Notes under the pieces: model-generated
What the model was told of the DNA's origin: nothing
The model's input: the letters and a program-made list of their open reading frames with translations, nothing else
Database searches by the model: none
Assembly (NCBI RefSeq): GCF_029537735.1
Contig: NZ_JARPUQ010000001.1
Span: 115,468-179,467 of the forward strand
Source of the DNA: Robiginitalea aestuariiviva
GTDB lineage: Bacteria > Bacteroidota > Bacteroidia > Flavobacteriales > Flavobacteriaceae
Direction of reading: 5' to 3'
DNA length: 64,000 bases
Made by a program: the position numbers and the translations under genes
Shown here: positions 26,581-36,054 of the stretch, piece by piece
Layout: each line of letters starts with the position of its first letter
How positions within the stretch are numbered: position 1 is the first letter of the stretch

Positions 26581-27714
26581 ATGGAAACCAAGCCGGCCAG
26601 ACGCGCCTCGCGCTACAAGCTTATGTACCGCAGCAACCAGTGCCAGAACTGCGGCCACCCCCTGGACATCAGCGACCGGTACTGCCCCAATTGTTCCCAG
26701 CTGAACAGCACCAAAAAAATTACCATGCGGGACTTTGCCGAGGAGTTCTTCGGCAGCATTATCGACTACGATTCCCGCCTGTGGCGCACCATCACGGCCC
26801 TGGTACTGCGCCCCGGGCAGATCAGCCTGGATTATGTAGCCGGCAAGCGCGTCTCCTATACCAACCCCTTCCGGTTTTTACTGAGTCTGGCCGTGATCTA
26901 CTTCCTGCTGCTGAACCTGGGCGGCGACCTGCAATCCCTGGACCGCTGGAATCTGGATGACCGGGTAAAAGGGGTGCCGGGCTCTCCCCTGAACTTCGAA
27001 GTGCAGGGGGATGGGGAACCCCAGCAGGCCGCGCAGGCCGTACTCGATTCCCTGCAACATACGGATGCCGGGGTAATCATGGAGCAGATTTCGGATGAGA
27101 GCCGCAAAAAAGACTCGGCCCTCATGGCCGACCCCAAAGCCTATTTTGAAGCGTCTTCGGGCGGGTTTACCTCCCGGGTATTCCGCAAGACGGATGCCTT
27201 TTACAACCTGATGCGCAGGGATACCCTCTACACCTTTGCGGATGCCGACTCCCTGTACGGACTGCCCGCCACCCGCGAGAACCGAATGAGCTTTAATGGG
27301 GCCCTGTCTCTGAAGCGCGCCCTGAGCCGCCCGGGCACCTTTTTAAGCGATCTGATCTCCCGCCTGCCCTTTGTGACCTTCTTCTTCCTGCCGGTGTTTA
27401 CGGTCTTTGTCTGGGCGGTCTACATCAGGAAAAACTATACCTACACCGATAATCTCGTATTTAGCTTCCACAATCAGTCCCTCTTTTTTATCTTGCTGAT
27501 AATCGGCTATTTGATGGATAGCCTCTTTGGGGTGGACATCCTTGGTTTCTGCCTGCTGGCCTTCGGGATTTATCTCTATGCGGCCATGCGCAGGTTTTAC
27601 AAACAAGGACACATAAAGACCTTCCTGAAGTATGTGTTCCTCAATACGATTTTTATAATTTTAGCGACCTTTGCAGGCATCTTCGTACTGTTCTCCAGTG
27701 CGTTCACCTATTGA
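26581..27714 (+). CDS. DUF3667 membrane protein with zinc ribbon
   Basis: 377 residues from ATG 26581 (an upstream in-frame TTG overlaps the previous gene and is less likely). Near residue 20 a zinc ribbon CQNCGHPLDISDRYCPNCSQ is followed by ITMRDFAEEFFGSI and YDSRLWRTITALVLRPGQIS, the hallmark of DUF3667. Membrane helices are seen at about 100-115, 265-285, 300-318, 325-345 and 355-375. Function unknown. It starts 16 bases after the Plug-like gene and is followed 3 bases later by apaG. Confidence 0.8.
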   Translation: METKPARRASRYKLMYRSNQCQNCGHPLDISDRYCPNCSQLNSTKKITMRDFAEEFFGSIIDYDSRLWRTITALVLRPGQISLDYVAGKRVSYTNPFRFLLSLAVIYFLLLNLGGDLQSLDRWNLDDRVKGVPGSPLNFEVQGDGEPQQAAQAVLDSLQHTDAGVIMEQISDESRKKDSALMADPKAYFEASSGGFTSRVFRKTDAFYNLMRRDTLYTFADADSLYGLPATRENRMSFNGALSLKRALSRPGTFLSDLISRLPFVTFFFLPVFTVFVWAVYIRKNYTYTDNLVFSFHNQSLFFILLIIGYLMDSLFGVDILGFCLLAFGIYLYAAMRRFYKQGHIKTFLKYVFLNTIFIILATFAGIFVLFSSAFTY

Positions 27715-27717
27715 AGT

Positions 27718-28104
27718 ATGATCACACAAGTCACCAAAGGCATCCGGATTTCAGTAGCTACCAGTTTTGAAGGCACCTTCTTCAAGAACTACAAGATGCA
27801 CTTTGCCTTTGGCTATACCATCACCATAGAAAACCAGAGCAAGGATTCGGTGCAGCTCACCTCCCGGCACTGGAACATCTACGATGCCCTGAACGACATG
27901 GAGGTACTGGACGGGGAAGGGGTAATCGGCAAGAAACCCGTGATCCGCCCCGGGGAATCCCACACCTACAGCTCCGGCTGCCTGCTGGCTTCCCCCATTG
28001 GTGCCATGCGCGGCCATTTCAACATGGTGAACTTCTCCTCCACGGAAAAATTCCGGGTTTACATCCCGGTGTTCCGCCTCTGCGCCCCATTCGCCCTGAA
28101 CTAG
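27718..28104 (+). CDS. apaG: ApaG family protein
   Basis: 128 residues, a single fibronectin-like beta-sandwich, full family length. TIENQSKDSVQLTSRHWNIYDA, GVIGKKPVIRPGESHTYSSG and MRGHFNMVNFSS are diagnostic. Named from an E. coli locus affecting Co2+ resistance and Mg2+ efflux; the biochemical role is still unclear. It begins 3 bases after the DUF3667 gene. Confidence 0.93.
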   Translation: MITQVTKGIRISVATSFEGTFFKNYKMHFAFGYTITIENQSKDSVQLTSRHWNIYDALNDMEVLDGEGVIGKKPVIRPGESHTYSSGCLLASPIGAMRGHFNMVNFSSTEKFRVYIPVFRLCAPFALN

Positions 28105-28146
28105 GGCAGGATCTTTAATTCCCTTTCGTAAGGCTGCTGCTTTTCG

Positions 28147-28154
28147 TACCTTTG
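28147..28154 (+). promoter_or_regulatory. -7 promoter element for pruA
   Basis: TACCTTTG matches TAnnTTTG, 32 bases before the ATG at 28187. Confidence 0.65.
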
Positions 28155-28186
28155 CGCCACGTTATTAACCGCGAAACACACGAATT

Positions 28187-29815
28187 ATGGGCAAAGGCTT
28201 TTTTCAAGTCCCGCCGGCCTACAACGAGCCGGTCAAGTCTTACGCCCCGGGCAGTCCGGAGCGCGAGGCCGTATTGAATCAATACCGCGAATACTACAAC
28301 GGGAAGGCGGACATCCCCATGACCATCGGGGGGAAGGAAGTGCGTACCGGGAAGACCCGGACTATGGCGCCTCCCCACGACCACCAGCACGCCCTGGGCC
28401 AGTACCACCTGGCCTCCCGCAAGGAGGTGGACCAGGCCATCGCTTCGGCCCTGGAGGCCCGCAAAGCCTGGGCGGCCCTCCCCTGGGAACAGCGCGCAGC
28501 CGTTTTTTTAAAGGCCGCCGAGCTGCTGGCCGGGCCCTACCGCAACCGCATTAACGCGGCCACCATGCTGGCCCAGTCCAAGACCATCCACCAGGCCGAG
28601 ATCGATGCCGCCTGCGAGCTGATCGACTTTTTGCGCTTTAATGTGGAGTTCATGTCCGGGATTTACAAGGACCAGCCCGAGTCTTCCGAAGGCATCTGGA
28701 ACCGGGTGGAATACCGCCCGCTGGAAGGCTTCATCTATGCCATCACCCCCTTTAACTTTACCGCTATTGCCGGGAACCTGCCGGCCAGCGCTGCCATGAT
28801 GGGGAATACCGTGGTCTGGAAACCCAGCGACCACCAGATCTTCTCCGCCCAGGTGATTGTGGACGTTTTCCGCGAAGCCGGCCTGCCGGACGGGGTGATC
28901 AACACCGTATTTGGCGACCCTGCCATGATTACCGACGCCGTGCTGGAGCACCCGGATTTCTCCGGCCTGCACTTTACCGGCTCTACCGAGGTGTTCCGCA
29001 ACCTGTGGAAACAGATCGGGACCAATATCGGGAAATACAAGACCTACCCGCGCATTGTAGGGGAAACCGGCGGCAAGGACTTTATCCTGGCCCACCCCAG
29101 CGCCAAACCTGCACAGGTAGCCACCGCCATTACCCGGGGGGCTTTTGAATTGCAAGGCCAAAAATGCAGTGCGGCTTCCCGCGTATACCTGCCCAAATCC
29201 ACCGCCCAGGACATCCTGGACCGGGTAAAGGCAGACCTGGCCACCTTCAATAAACCGGGATCCCCCGAAGACATGAGCAACTTTGTGACCGCCGTGATCC
29301 ACGAAGGGGCCTTCGACAAACTGGCCAGCTTCATTGACCGCGCCAAGGCGGATGCCGAGGCCGAGATCATAGCCGGGAGCGGGTACGATAAATCCGTGGG
29401 CTACTTTATTGAGCCCACCGTGATCCTGACCACGGACCCGCACTACGTAACCATGGAAACGGAGCTCTTCGGGCCCGTGGTTACCGTATACGTGTACGAA
29501 GATGCGGATTGGGAAGCCACCCTGCAACTGGTGGACCAGACCTCCGAATACGCCCTGACCGGGGCGGTGATCTCCACGGACCGCTATGCCATCAGCCAGG
29601 CTACGGAAGCCCTGCAGGATTGCGCGGGTAACTTCTACATCAACGACAAACCCACGGGTGCTGTGGTGGGGCAACAGCCTTTTGGCGGGGCCCGGGCCTC
29701 CGGAACCAACGACAAGGCCGGGTCTGCCCAGAACCTGCTGCGCTGGGTATCCCCGCGTTTGATTAAGGAAACCTTTGTGACCCCGGAAGACTATCGCTAC
29801 CCCTTCCTGGGGTAA
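28187..29815 (+). CDS. pruA: L-glutamate gamma-semialdehyde (1-pyrroline-5-carboxylate) dehydrogenase
   Basis: 542 residues. Oxidises glutamate semialdehyde to glutamate with NAD+, the second step of proline breakdown. The length and sequence match the single-domain, mitochondrial-like form, not the bifunctional PutA. Catalytic Cys lies in LQGQKCSAASRVY, the general base Glu in RIVGETGGKDF, and FNFTAIAGNLPASAAMMGNT and FTGSTEVFRNLWKQ are family signatures. No proline dehydrogenase is adjacent. Confidence 0.95.
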   Translation: MGKGFFQVPPAYNEPVKSYAPGSPEREAVLNQYREYYNGKADIPMTIGGKEVRTGKTRTMAPPHDHQHALGQYHLASRKEVDQAIASALEARKAWAALPWEQRAAVFLKAAELLAGPYRNRINAATMLAQSKTIHQAEIDAACELIDFLRFNVEFMSGIYKDQPESSEGIWNRVEYRPLEGFIYAITPFNFTAIAGNLPASAAMMGNTVVWKPSDHQIFSAQVIVDVFREAGLPDGVINTVFGDPAMITDAVLEHPDFSGLHFTGSTEVFRNLWKQIGTNIGKYKTYPRIVGETGGKDFILAHPSAKPAQVATAITRGAFELQGQKCSAASRVYLPKSTAQDILDRVKADLATFNKPGSPEDMSNFVTAVIHEGAFDKLASFIDRAKADAEAEIIAGSGYDKSVGYFIEPTVILTTDPHYVTMETELFGPVVTVYVYEDADWEATLQLVDQTSEYALTGAVISTDRYAISQATEALQDCAGNFYINDKPTGAVVGQQPFGGARASGTNDKAGSAQNLLRWVSPRLIKETFVTPEDYRYPFLG

Positions 29816-29832
29816 CCCGGGATTACCACACT

Positions 29833-29860
29833 AAAAAGCCCTGCCCTAGCGGGGCTTTTT
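29833..29860. terminator. Bidirectional terminator between pruA and rsmG
   Basis: AAAAAGCCC pairs with GGGCTTTTT around a 10-base loop. It has T bases on the plus strand and A bases that become T on the minus strand, so it serves both convergent genes. It overlaps the rsmG stop. Confidence 0.8.
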
Positions 29861-30493
29861 CTTTTGGGCGGCAGCGGGGAGGAAGACCACCTTTTTGGTT
29901 TCGAAAAAAGGTTCCTCAAACAGGTCGGAGAGGTGGGTAATGCGGGCCTGTGGAAATGCTGCCAGTTCTTCGGACAGGTCCCCGCCCTTCAGGTAATAGG
30001 TGCCGCCCAGGGGCGGACCGGAACCATCTGTACGCAACCGGCCATAGGTCCAGCGCACAAACGTGGGCATGGCCGCCACCGCCCGGCTCACGATATAATC
30101 GAAGCGCTCCTCCATCTGTTCGGCCCGTACCTGCCGGGCGGTGGCGTTGGGTAGCCCCAGGCCGGCAATAACCTCCTGCACCACCCCGATTTTCTTGGCG
30201 ATGGCATCCACCAGGGTAAACTGGGTATCGGGAAACAGCACCGCCAGGGGAATGCCCGGAAACCCGCCTCCGGTGCCCACGTCCAGCACGGAAGCGCCCG
30301 GCTCAAAGTTGTGGACCCTGGCAATTGCCAGGGAATGCAGCACATGGCGGAGGTATAACTCGTCGATGTCTTTTCGGGATACCACGTTGATTTTCTGGTT
30401 CCAATCCTGATAGAGGGCCTCCATCTTCACGATCTGCTCCCGCTGGAGATCGGACAATTCCGGGAAGTATTTAAAAACGATTTCCGCCGTCAT
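29846..30493 (-). CDS. rsmG: 16S rRNA (guanine-527-N7)-methyltransferase
   Basis: 215 residues, full length. Methylates G527 of 16S rRNA with SAM. LDVGTGGGFPGIPLAVLFP near residue 70 is the SAM-binding glycine loop, followed by FTLVDAIAKKIGVVQEV and FDYIVSRAVAAMPTFVRW. Its promoter element (30514-30521) diverges from that of the desaturase. Confidence 0.95.
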   Translation of the reverse strand: MTAEIVFKYFPELSDLQREQIVKMEALYQDWNQKINVVSRKDIDELYLRHVLHSLAIARVHNFEPGASVLDVGTGGGFPGIPLAVLFPDTQFTLVDAIAKKIGVVQEVIAGLGLPNATARQVRAEQMEERFDYIVSRAVAAMPTFVRWTYGRLRTDGSGPPLGGTYYLKGGDLSEELAAFPQARITHLSDLFEEPFFETKKVVFLPAAAQKKKPR

Positions 30494-30496
30494 GCG

Positions 30497-30504
30497 TATA
30501 TTTG
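30497..30504 (+). promoter_or_regulatory. -7 promoter element for the desaturase
   Basis: TATATTTG matches TAnnTTTG, leaving a leader of about 85 bases. It lies between the rsmG start and the rsmG promoter, so the two divergent promoters overlap. Confidence 0.5.
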
Positions 30505-30513
30505 TAAATATTG

Positions 30514-30521
30514 CAAAAATA
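30514..30521 (-). promoter_or_regulatory. -7 promoter element for rsmG
   Basis: CAAAAATA on the plus strand reads TATTTTTG on the minus strand, 20 bases before the rsmG start. Confidence 0.55.
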
Positions 30522-30570
30522 ATCCTTTAACCGGGTTCCCCCACCAGGGGCCCACCCAATTGAGAATGCC

Positions 30571-30584
30571 GCCTGTAAACAGGC
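30571..30584 (+). promoter_or_regulatory. GCCTG-TAAA-CAGGC hairpin in the desaturase leader
   Basis: A 5-bp GC-rich stem with loop TAAA, ending 10 bases before the desaturase ATG and thus over its ribosome-binding region. The same GCCTGT/ACAGGC half-sites occur in the larger inverted repeat at 11266. It could be an operator or a translation-control hairpin. Confidence 0.4.
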
Positions 30585-30594
30585 ACCCCGAGTT

Positions 30595-31698
30595 ATGCAG
30601 AAACCTACCATCAGATTCCCCCGAACCGAAAGCCCGAAATTCTTTAAGACCCTCAACCAGAGGGTGAATGCGTATTTCCGGGAAAACAACCTGAAAAAAA
30701 CAGGGAACTGGAAGTTGTACCTGAAATCCGCCGTGATGTTCGGCATCTTCCTGACCCCTTACTTCCTGATCCTCACCATGGGGTGGCCCAACTGGGCCAA
30801 CCTGCTGCTTACCGTCCTGATGGGCGTGGGCATGGCCGGGGTTGGGATGAACGTGATGCACGACGGCAACCACGGCAGTTTTTCCTCCCGTTCCTGGGTA
30901 AACAAACTCATGGGCGGCAGTATCTATATCCTGGCCGGGAATGTCTATAACTGGCAGGTGCAGCACAACGTCCTGCACCACACCTACACCAACATCCACG
31001 AGCACGACGAGGACATTGAGGCCCGCGGCCTGTTCCGCTTTTCCAAGCACGCCCGCTGGCGCCGCATCCACCGCTTCCAGCACCTGTACTCCGTATTCTT
31101 TTACGGGCTGCTGACCCTGAACTGGGCCATCACCTCGGACTTTAAGCAGATGGTGCGGTACACCCGCCGCAAACTGGCCTACGGAAAATTTCCGAACCCC
31201 ATCGTAAACTGGAGCGTGCTGGTAATCACCAAGCTGATCTATATAGGTATCTGGATCGTGATTCCGCTGGCGGTACTGCACATCGCCTGGTGGAAGGTGC
31301 TGATCGGTTTCTTTGTGATGCACTACGTTGCCGGGCTTATTTTGAGTATCGTCTTCCAGCTGGCCCACGTGGTAGACCACGCGGACATGCCCCTGCCCGA
31401 AGAAGACGGCAGCATGAAGAACAGCTGGGCCATCCACCAGTTGCGCACCACCGTGAACTTCGGCACCCGCAACCGCCTGGTGAACTGGTTTACCGGGGGG
31501 CTCAACCACCAGGTAGAGCACCATATCTTCCCGAACATCAGCCACGTCCACTACACAAAAATTGCCAAAATTGTGAAAGAGACGGCGGCGGAATTCAATT
31601 TGCCCTATAACGAATACAAGACCACGCGAAAAGCCATACTTTCGCACTTCAAACAGTTAAGGGACCTGGGGCAGCAACCCGGGCTCCAGCACACCTAA
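30595..31698 (+). CDS. Membrane fatty acid (acyl-CoA or lipid) desaturase
   Basis: 367 residues, di-iron membrane desaturase. Three histidine boxes are present: HDGNHGS near residue 86, HNVLHHTYTN near 123 and NHQVEHHIFP near 304. The third box with Gln (QVEHH) is typical of front-end and delta-5/6 type desaturases. Hydrophobic pairs of helices flank the boxes (residues about 43-85 and 210-265). It probably adjusts membrane unsaturation, for example in the cold; the exact position of the double bond cannot be told. Confidence 0.9.
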   Translation: MQKPTIRFPRTESPKFFKTLNQRVNAYFRENNLKKTGNWKLYLKSAVMFGIFLTPYFLILTMGWPNWANLLLTVLMGVGMAGVGMNVMHDGNHGSFSSRSWVNKLMGGSIYILAGNVYNWQVQHNVLHHTYTNIHEHDEDIEARGLFRFSKHARWRRIHRFQHLYSVFFYGLLTLNWAITSDFKQMVRYTRRKLAYGKFPNPIVNWSVLVITKLIYIGIWIVIPLAVLHIAWWKVLIGFFVMHYVAGLILSIVFQLAHVVDHADMPLPEEDGSMKNSWAIHQLRTTVNFGTRNRLVNWFTGGLNHQVEHHIFPNISHVHYTKIAKIVKETAAEFNLPYNEYKTTRKAILSHFKQLRDLGQQPGLQHT

Positions 31699-31713
31699 AA
31701 GCCGACCCATACC

Positions 31714-32901
31714 ATGAATGCCTTCCTCTCCGACCGGATCAACGCCATGTCCACTTCGGCCACCCTCGCTATGGCCGCCAAGGCCCGCGAATTGCGGCAA
31801 GAAGGACGTGACATCATAGGCCTAAGCCTGGGTGAACCGGATTTCAACATCCCGGATTTCATCAAGGATGCCGCCAAGGTGGCCATCGATGAAAACTATA
31901 GCAGTTATTCGCCTGTGGACGGGTACGGAGACCTGAAGGCCGCCATCGCGCGGAAATTCAAGCGGGACAACGGTCTGGAATACGGCCTGGACCAGATTGT
32001 AGTTTCCACAGGGGCCAAGCAATCCCTGGCCAATGTGGCCATGGTGATGCTCAACCAGGGAGACGAGGTGATTCTGCCTGCCCCCTACTGGGTAAGCTAC
32101 AGCGACATTGTGAAGCTGGCCGAAGGGGTGCCGGTAGAGGTGCCCACGGGAATTGAATCGGACTTTAAGATGACCCCGGAGCAATTGCGGGCGGCCATTA
32201 CCCCCAAAACGAAGATGCTCTGGTTCAGCTCGCCCTGCAACCCCAGCGGTTCCGTTTACAGCGAAGCAGAACTGCGGGGCCTGGCCGAAGTGCTGCAGGA
32301 CCACCCCGGCATCTTTGTGGTTTCGGACGAGATTTACGAGCACATCAACTTCCGGGGCGGGCATGTGAGTATTGCCGCCCAGCCTGGCATGTACGAGCGC
32401 ACCATCACCGTAAACGGAGTCTCCAAAGCCTACGCCATGACCGGATGGCGGATCGGGTTTATCGGCGCCCCGGCCTGGATTGCCAAGGCCTGCACCAAAT
32501 TCCAGGGGCAGATCACCAGCGGGGCCAACGCCATTGCGCAACGGGCCACCATTGCCGCCCTGGACGCGCCCCTGGAGAAGATCCGCTTTATGATCGATAA
32601 ATTCCACGAGCGGCGCGACCTGATCCTGGACCTGCTGGGCGAAATCCCCGGCTTCCGCCTCAATGTACCGGAAGGCGCGTTCTACGTATTCCCGGATATC
32701 TCGGAGTATTTTGGAAAAACCGTGAAAGGGAAGACCATTGGTAACGCTTCGGACCTGGCTATGTTCCTGCTGGAAGAGGCCAATGTGGCCACCGTGACCG
32801 GCGAAGCTTTTGGCAACCCCAACTGCATCCGCATTTCCTACGCCGCTTCGGAGGATGAGATCCGCGAGGCCGTGCGCCGCATGAAGGAAGCCCTGACGTA
32901 A
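31714..32901 (+). CDS. Pyridoxal-phosphate aminotransferase (aspartate/aromatic class I)
   Basis: 395 residues. Fold type I aminotransferase of the AspB/AspC group: SLGEPDFNIPDF (substrate carboxylate region), STGAKQSLANVAMVMLNQGD, WFSSPCNPSGSVYS (Asn-Pro of the cofactor pocket), VVSDEIYEH and VSKAYAMTGWRIGF, where Lys forms the Schiff base. A C-terminal Arg (CIRISYAAS) binds the alpha-carboxylate. It begins 15 bases after the desaturase. Probably glutamate-aspartate transamination. Confidence 0.92.
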   Translation: MNAFLSDRINAMSTSATLAMAAKARELRQEGRDIIGLSLGEPDFNIPDFIKDAAKVAIDENYSSYSPVDGYGDLKAAIARKFKRDNGLEYGLDQIVVSTGAKQSLANVAMVMLNQGDEVILPAPYWVSYSDIVKLAEGVPVEVPTGIESDFKMTPEQLRAAITPKTKMLWFSSPCNPSGSVYSEAELRGLAEVLQDHPGIFVVSDEIYEHINFRGGHVSIAAQPGMYERTITVNGVSKAYAMTGWRIGFIGAPAWIAKACTKFQGQITSGANAIAQRATIAALDAPLEKIRFMIDKFHERRDLILDLLGEIPGFRLNVPEGAFYVFPDISEYFGKTVKGKTIGNASDLAMFLLEEANVATVTGEAFGNPNCIRISYAASEDEIREAVRRMKEALT

Positions 32902-33031
32902 GCATTACCATCCGTCTGGGTTACATATGATCCCTGGTTAACACTTCCCATGGTGGTCTGAACCTGGAAAGCAATGTAGGTTTGCTCCGGGAGGAAGAAC
33001 CGTTTCGCAACAAAGAGAAAGTAGCCCTATA

Positions 33032-34522
33032 TCAGGTACGCCTCCAGAAGGCGGGGGTCAGCAGGATCAGCACGGTAAAGAGCTCCAGCCGGCCGGCCAG
33101 CATCAGGAAGGAACACCATAATTTAGCTGCCCCGGGCAGTCCGCTGAAGTTATTTAAGGGGCTCAGGCTCCCGAATGCCGGGCCCACGTTGCCCAGGGCC
33201 GAGGCTGCCCCGCCAATGGCGGAAACAAAATCCAGCCCGAAGAGCCCCAGCACAAATGCCCCGATAATAAACAACAGCATGTAGAGCACAAAGAAGGCGA
33301 TGATGTTGTAAACGATGTGTTCGGATACGGTCTTGTTGTTAAATCGCACAGGGATAATGGCACTCGGGTGCAGGGTGCGCTTAAATTCCAGCAGGCCGTT
33401 TTTGATGATCAGGATGTGGCGCATCACCTTGATGCCCCCGGCGGTGGATCCCGCCGACCCCCCGGCAAACATGAGCCCGAAGAAAAAGATGGTCAGGAAA
33501 GGGGTCCAGGCCGTAAAATCTGCCGAGACAAAACCTGTGGTGGTCACTACGGCCACCACCTGGAACAGGCCGTGGCGAAAGGCGCTTTCTGCTGCCCCGT
33601 ATACCTGGGGGTGGTAATCATCCACCGGCACCTCGGCACGGAAAAGGACCACCAGCCCTACCATTACAGCAAAAAGGGCGATATAGATCCCGTAGTAGCG
33701 AAACTCTTCGTCCATCAGGATCTTCTGCACCTTGCCTTTAAAGGCGAAATAGCTCAATACAAAATTGGACCCCGCCAGAAACATAAACAGGATGATGATG
33801 TACTGAATCAGGGGTTGGTCATTCCAATAGGCCACGCTGGCGTTTTTGGTAGAAAAGCCCCCGGTGGAAAGCGTAGCCAGGGCGTGGTTCATCGCATCGA
33901 AAAAGGACATCCCGGCCAGTTTCAGCAACAGGGTTTCGGCCACCGTATACCCTACATAGATGTACCACAGCCGCTTGGCCGTATCGGTAATGCGCGGGTG
34001 GAGTTTATCCCCGGCCGGGCCCGGGGCCTCGGCGGCAAAGAGCTGCATCCCGCCAATCCCCAGCAGGGGAAGGATGGCAATGGCCAGCACAATGATTCCC
34101 ATCCCGCCAATCCAGTGGGTGAGGCTGCGCCAGAATAAAATCCCCTTGGGCAGCACCTCGATATCGTTCAGGATGGATGCCCCCGTGGTGGTGTAGCCGC
34201 TTACCGTCTCAAAGAGGGCATCCACCACGTTGGGGATGGCCCCTGAAAACAGGTAGGGCAGTACCCCGGAAACGGACATGACCACCCAGCCCAGGGTTAC
34301 GATCATATACCCTTCCTTGCGTTTAACCTCCTTGCGGTGGCCGCGGGTAACGTACATGGCCGTAGTCCCGGCAAAAAGGGTGGTAATGGAAGCCAGGGCA
34401 ATGTTATAGGTGACCCCGTCCTGATATATGCCGCTCACCAGGGCAGCAATAAGCATAAACCCCCCGTTGATGAGCAACAACATGCCCATCAGGTGTACAA
34501 TGATACGGGTGTTCAGGGTCAT
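33032..34522 (-). CDS. trkH: Potassium uptake protein TrkH
   Basis: 496 residues, about ten or more membrane helices. The four pore loops of the Trk/Ktr family can be picked out by TVSGYTTTGASI, LATLSTGGFSTKN, VVTTTGFVSADF and SALGNVGPAFGS; GGSAGSTAGGIKVMRHILI is a further strong signature. Imports K+ together with the cytoplasmic regulator TrkA encoded 1 base upstream in the same operon. The 130-base gap after the previous plus-strand gene has no clear terminator. Confidence 0.95.
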   Translation of the reverse strand: MTLNTRIIVHLMGMLLLINGGFMLIAALVSGIYQDGVTYNIALASITTLFAGTTAMYVTRGHRKEVKRKEGYMIVTLGWVVMSVSGVLPYLFSGAIPNVVDALFETVSGYTTTGASILNDIEVLPKGILFWRSLTHWIGGMGIIVLAIAILPLLGIGGMQLFAAEAPGPAGDKLHPRITDTAKRLWYIYVGYTVAETLLLKLAGMSFFDAMNHALATLSTGGFSTKNASVAYWNDQPLIQYIIILFMFLAGSNFVLSYFAFKGKVQKILMDEEFRYYGIYIALFAVMVGLVVLFRAEVPVDDYHPQVYGAAESAFRHGLFQVVAVVTTTGFVSADFTAWTPFLTIFFFGLMFAGGSAGSTAGGIKVMRHILIIKNGLLEFKRTLHPSAIIPVRFNNKTVSEHIVYNIIAFFVLYMLLFIIGAFVLGLFGLDFVSAIGGAASALGNVGPAFGSLSPLNNFSGLPGAAKLWCSFLMLAGRLELFTVLILLTPAFWRRT

Positions 34523-34523
34523 A

Positions 34524-35873
34524 TTACAGGAATAGCTTTTCTACCTTGTGGATGGCGCTGGGCAGGCAACAGACCACTACCCGGTCTCCGCTGGTAATGC
34601 GGAAATCCCCCAGGGCAATGATGCCTTCGCCGTCGCGGATCACCCCGCCAATGATGGCTTCCCGCGGGAAATCCAGTTCGCGGATTACGGCCCCGTTCAC
34701 TTCGGAAGAGGGGTTCACCACAAATTCCAGGATCTCCGCATTGAGGTTGTTCAGGCGGGTCAGGGCCACCACCTCCCCTTTACGGATGTGGCGGAAGATG
34801 TTGTTGGCCGCCAGGAGCTTTTTGTTGATCAGGGTATCTACCCCAATGGAATGGGAAAGCTGAAAGTAGTCCATGTTCTCCACCAGGGCAATAGTCTTTT
34901 TGATATTCTTGGACTTGGCCACCAGGCAGGACATGATATTGGTCTCGGAATTTCCGGTAACCGCAATAAAAGCATCCATGGAATCCAGGGATTCCTCCTC
35001 CAGCAATTCCACGTTGCGGCAGTCCCCGTTTATGACCAGGGCATTGGGCAACAGGTCTGCCACCTCGAAGGCCTTGTTCTTATCCTTTTCGATGATCTTG
35101 ACGTTAAAGCGCTTCTCGCAGAGTTCCCGCGCCGCCTTAACGCCTACCTTGCTGCCGCCCAGGATCATGACGTTGCGGATGTCTTCCTTCTTCTTTCCGG
35201 TAAGTTTGTAGAGTTCGTCCACCCCCTTGCGGTCGGTAATAAAGTAGATCTGGTCTTCCTCCCGGAAGACGGTATCCCCCCGGGGGATAAGCGTATACTG
35301 GGTGCCCCGGCGCTGCAGGGCAATGGGCATAAAGTGCAGTTCCGGAAGGATGCGGGCGGCCTCCTTCACCATCTTCCCCACAAAGGGGGCCGTGCGCGGC
35401 AGGGATACCCCTACCATGATCAGGCGGCCGTCGTCAAACTCATAGGTATCGTTAAAGGCAGACTGGTTCAGCAGCAACTGGATTTCCGTAGCGGCCAGTT
35501 CTTCCGGGGAAATCAGCTCGTCGATGCCCAACTGGGAGAAACGGATCAGCTCCCGGTATTCCACGAATTCGGTATTGGAGATCCGGGCAATGGTCCGGCG
35601 CGAACCCAGTTGTTTGGCCAGCATGCAAAGGGTAAGGTTGGTGGTTTCCGAAGAGGTTACCCCGATCACCAAATCCGACCCGGTTACCCGGGCTTCCTTC
35701 AGAACCGAAATACTGGTGGCGTCACCTTTCAGGACACGGATATCCAGGTGGCCTTCCGCATAGGAAAGACTCTCTTTGTCCGTGTCGATCAGAGTAATGT
35801 CCTGGGATTCGTAAGATAGCAGCTTGGCGAGATGGAAACCGACCTCCCCGGCCCCTGCGATGATAATCTTCAT
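34524..35873 (-). CDS. trkA: Trk system regulatory subunit TrkA
   Basis: 449 residues with two RCK units: nucleotide-binding MKIIIAGAGEVGFHLAKLLS at the start and VMILGGSKVGVKAARELCEK near residue 232, each followed by a TrkA-C lobe. Binds NAD(H)/ATP and gates TrkH. First gene of the trkA-trkH pair. Two CAAAnnTA elements upstream (35939 and 35949 on the plus strand) could be minus-strand promoters, although 66-76 bases away. Confidence 0.95.
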   Translation of the reverse strand: MKIIIAGAGEVGFHLAKLLSYESQDITLIDTDKESLSYAEGHLDIRVLKGDATSISVLKEARVTGSDLVIGVTSSETTNLTLCMLAKQLGSRRTIARISNTEFVEYRELIRFSQLGIDELISPEELAATEIQLLLNQSAFNDTYEFDDGRLIMVGVSLPRTAPFVGKMVKEAARILPELHFMPIALQRRGTQYTLIPRGDTVFREEDQIYFITDRKGVDELYKLTGKKKEDIRNVMILGGSKVGVKAARELCEKRFNVKIIEKDKNKAFEVADLLPNALVINGDCRNVELLEEESLDSMDAFIAVTGNSETNIMSCLVAKSKNIKKTIALVENMDYFQLSHSIGVDTLINKKLLAANNIFRHIRKGEVVALTRLNNLNAEILEFVVNPSSEVNGAVIRELDFPREAIIGGVIRDGEGIIALGDFRITSGDRVVVCCLPSAIHKVEKLFL

Positions 35874-36026
35874 TCAAAATTGAGTTGGTTCCGGTCGGGT
35901 TGCGAATGCCCCAGGCCGGAAGCGTCAGGCACGCGGGTCAAAATTACGCAAATTTATGATTCCCCGGCGTGTAGCCTGCCGGAAATACCCGCACCGGTAT
36001 CCGGCGCTCCTTCCCTGTGCATGTCG

Positions 36027-36034
36027 TATCTTTG
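36027..36034 (+). promoter_or_regulatory. -7 promoter element for menG-porT
   Basis: TATCTTTG matches TAnnTTTG and ends 20 bases before the menG ATG at 36055. Confidence 0.65.
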
Positions 36035-36054
36035 CAGCCAAAACGAGGCCGCCG

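Noticed and set aside
30490-31647. Minus-strand frame of 385 codons opposite the desaturase
   Set aside because: No family features, and the plus strand has all three histidine boxes of a desaturase.
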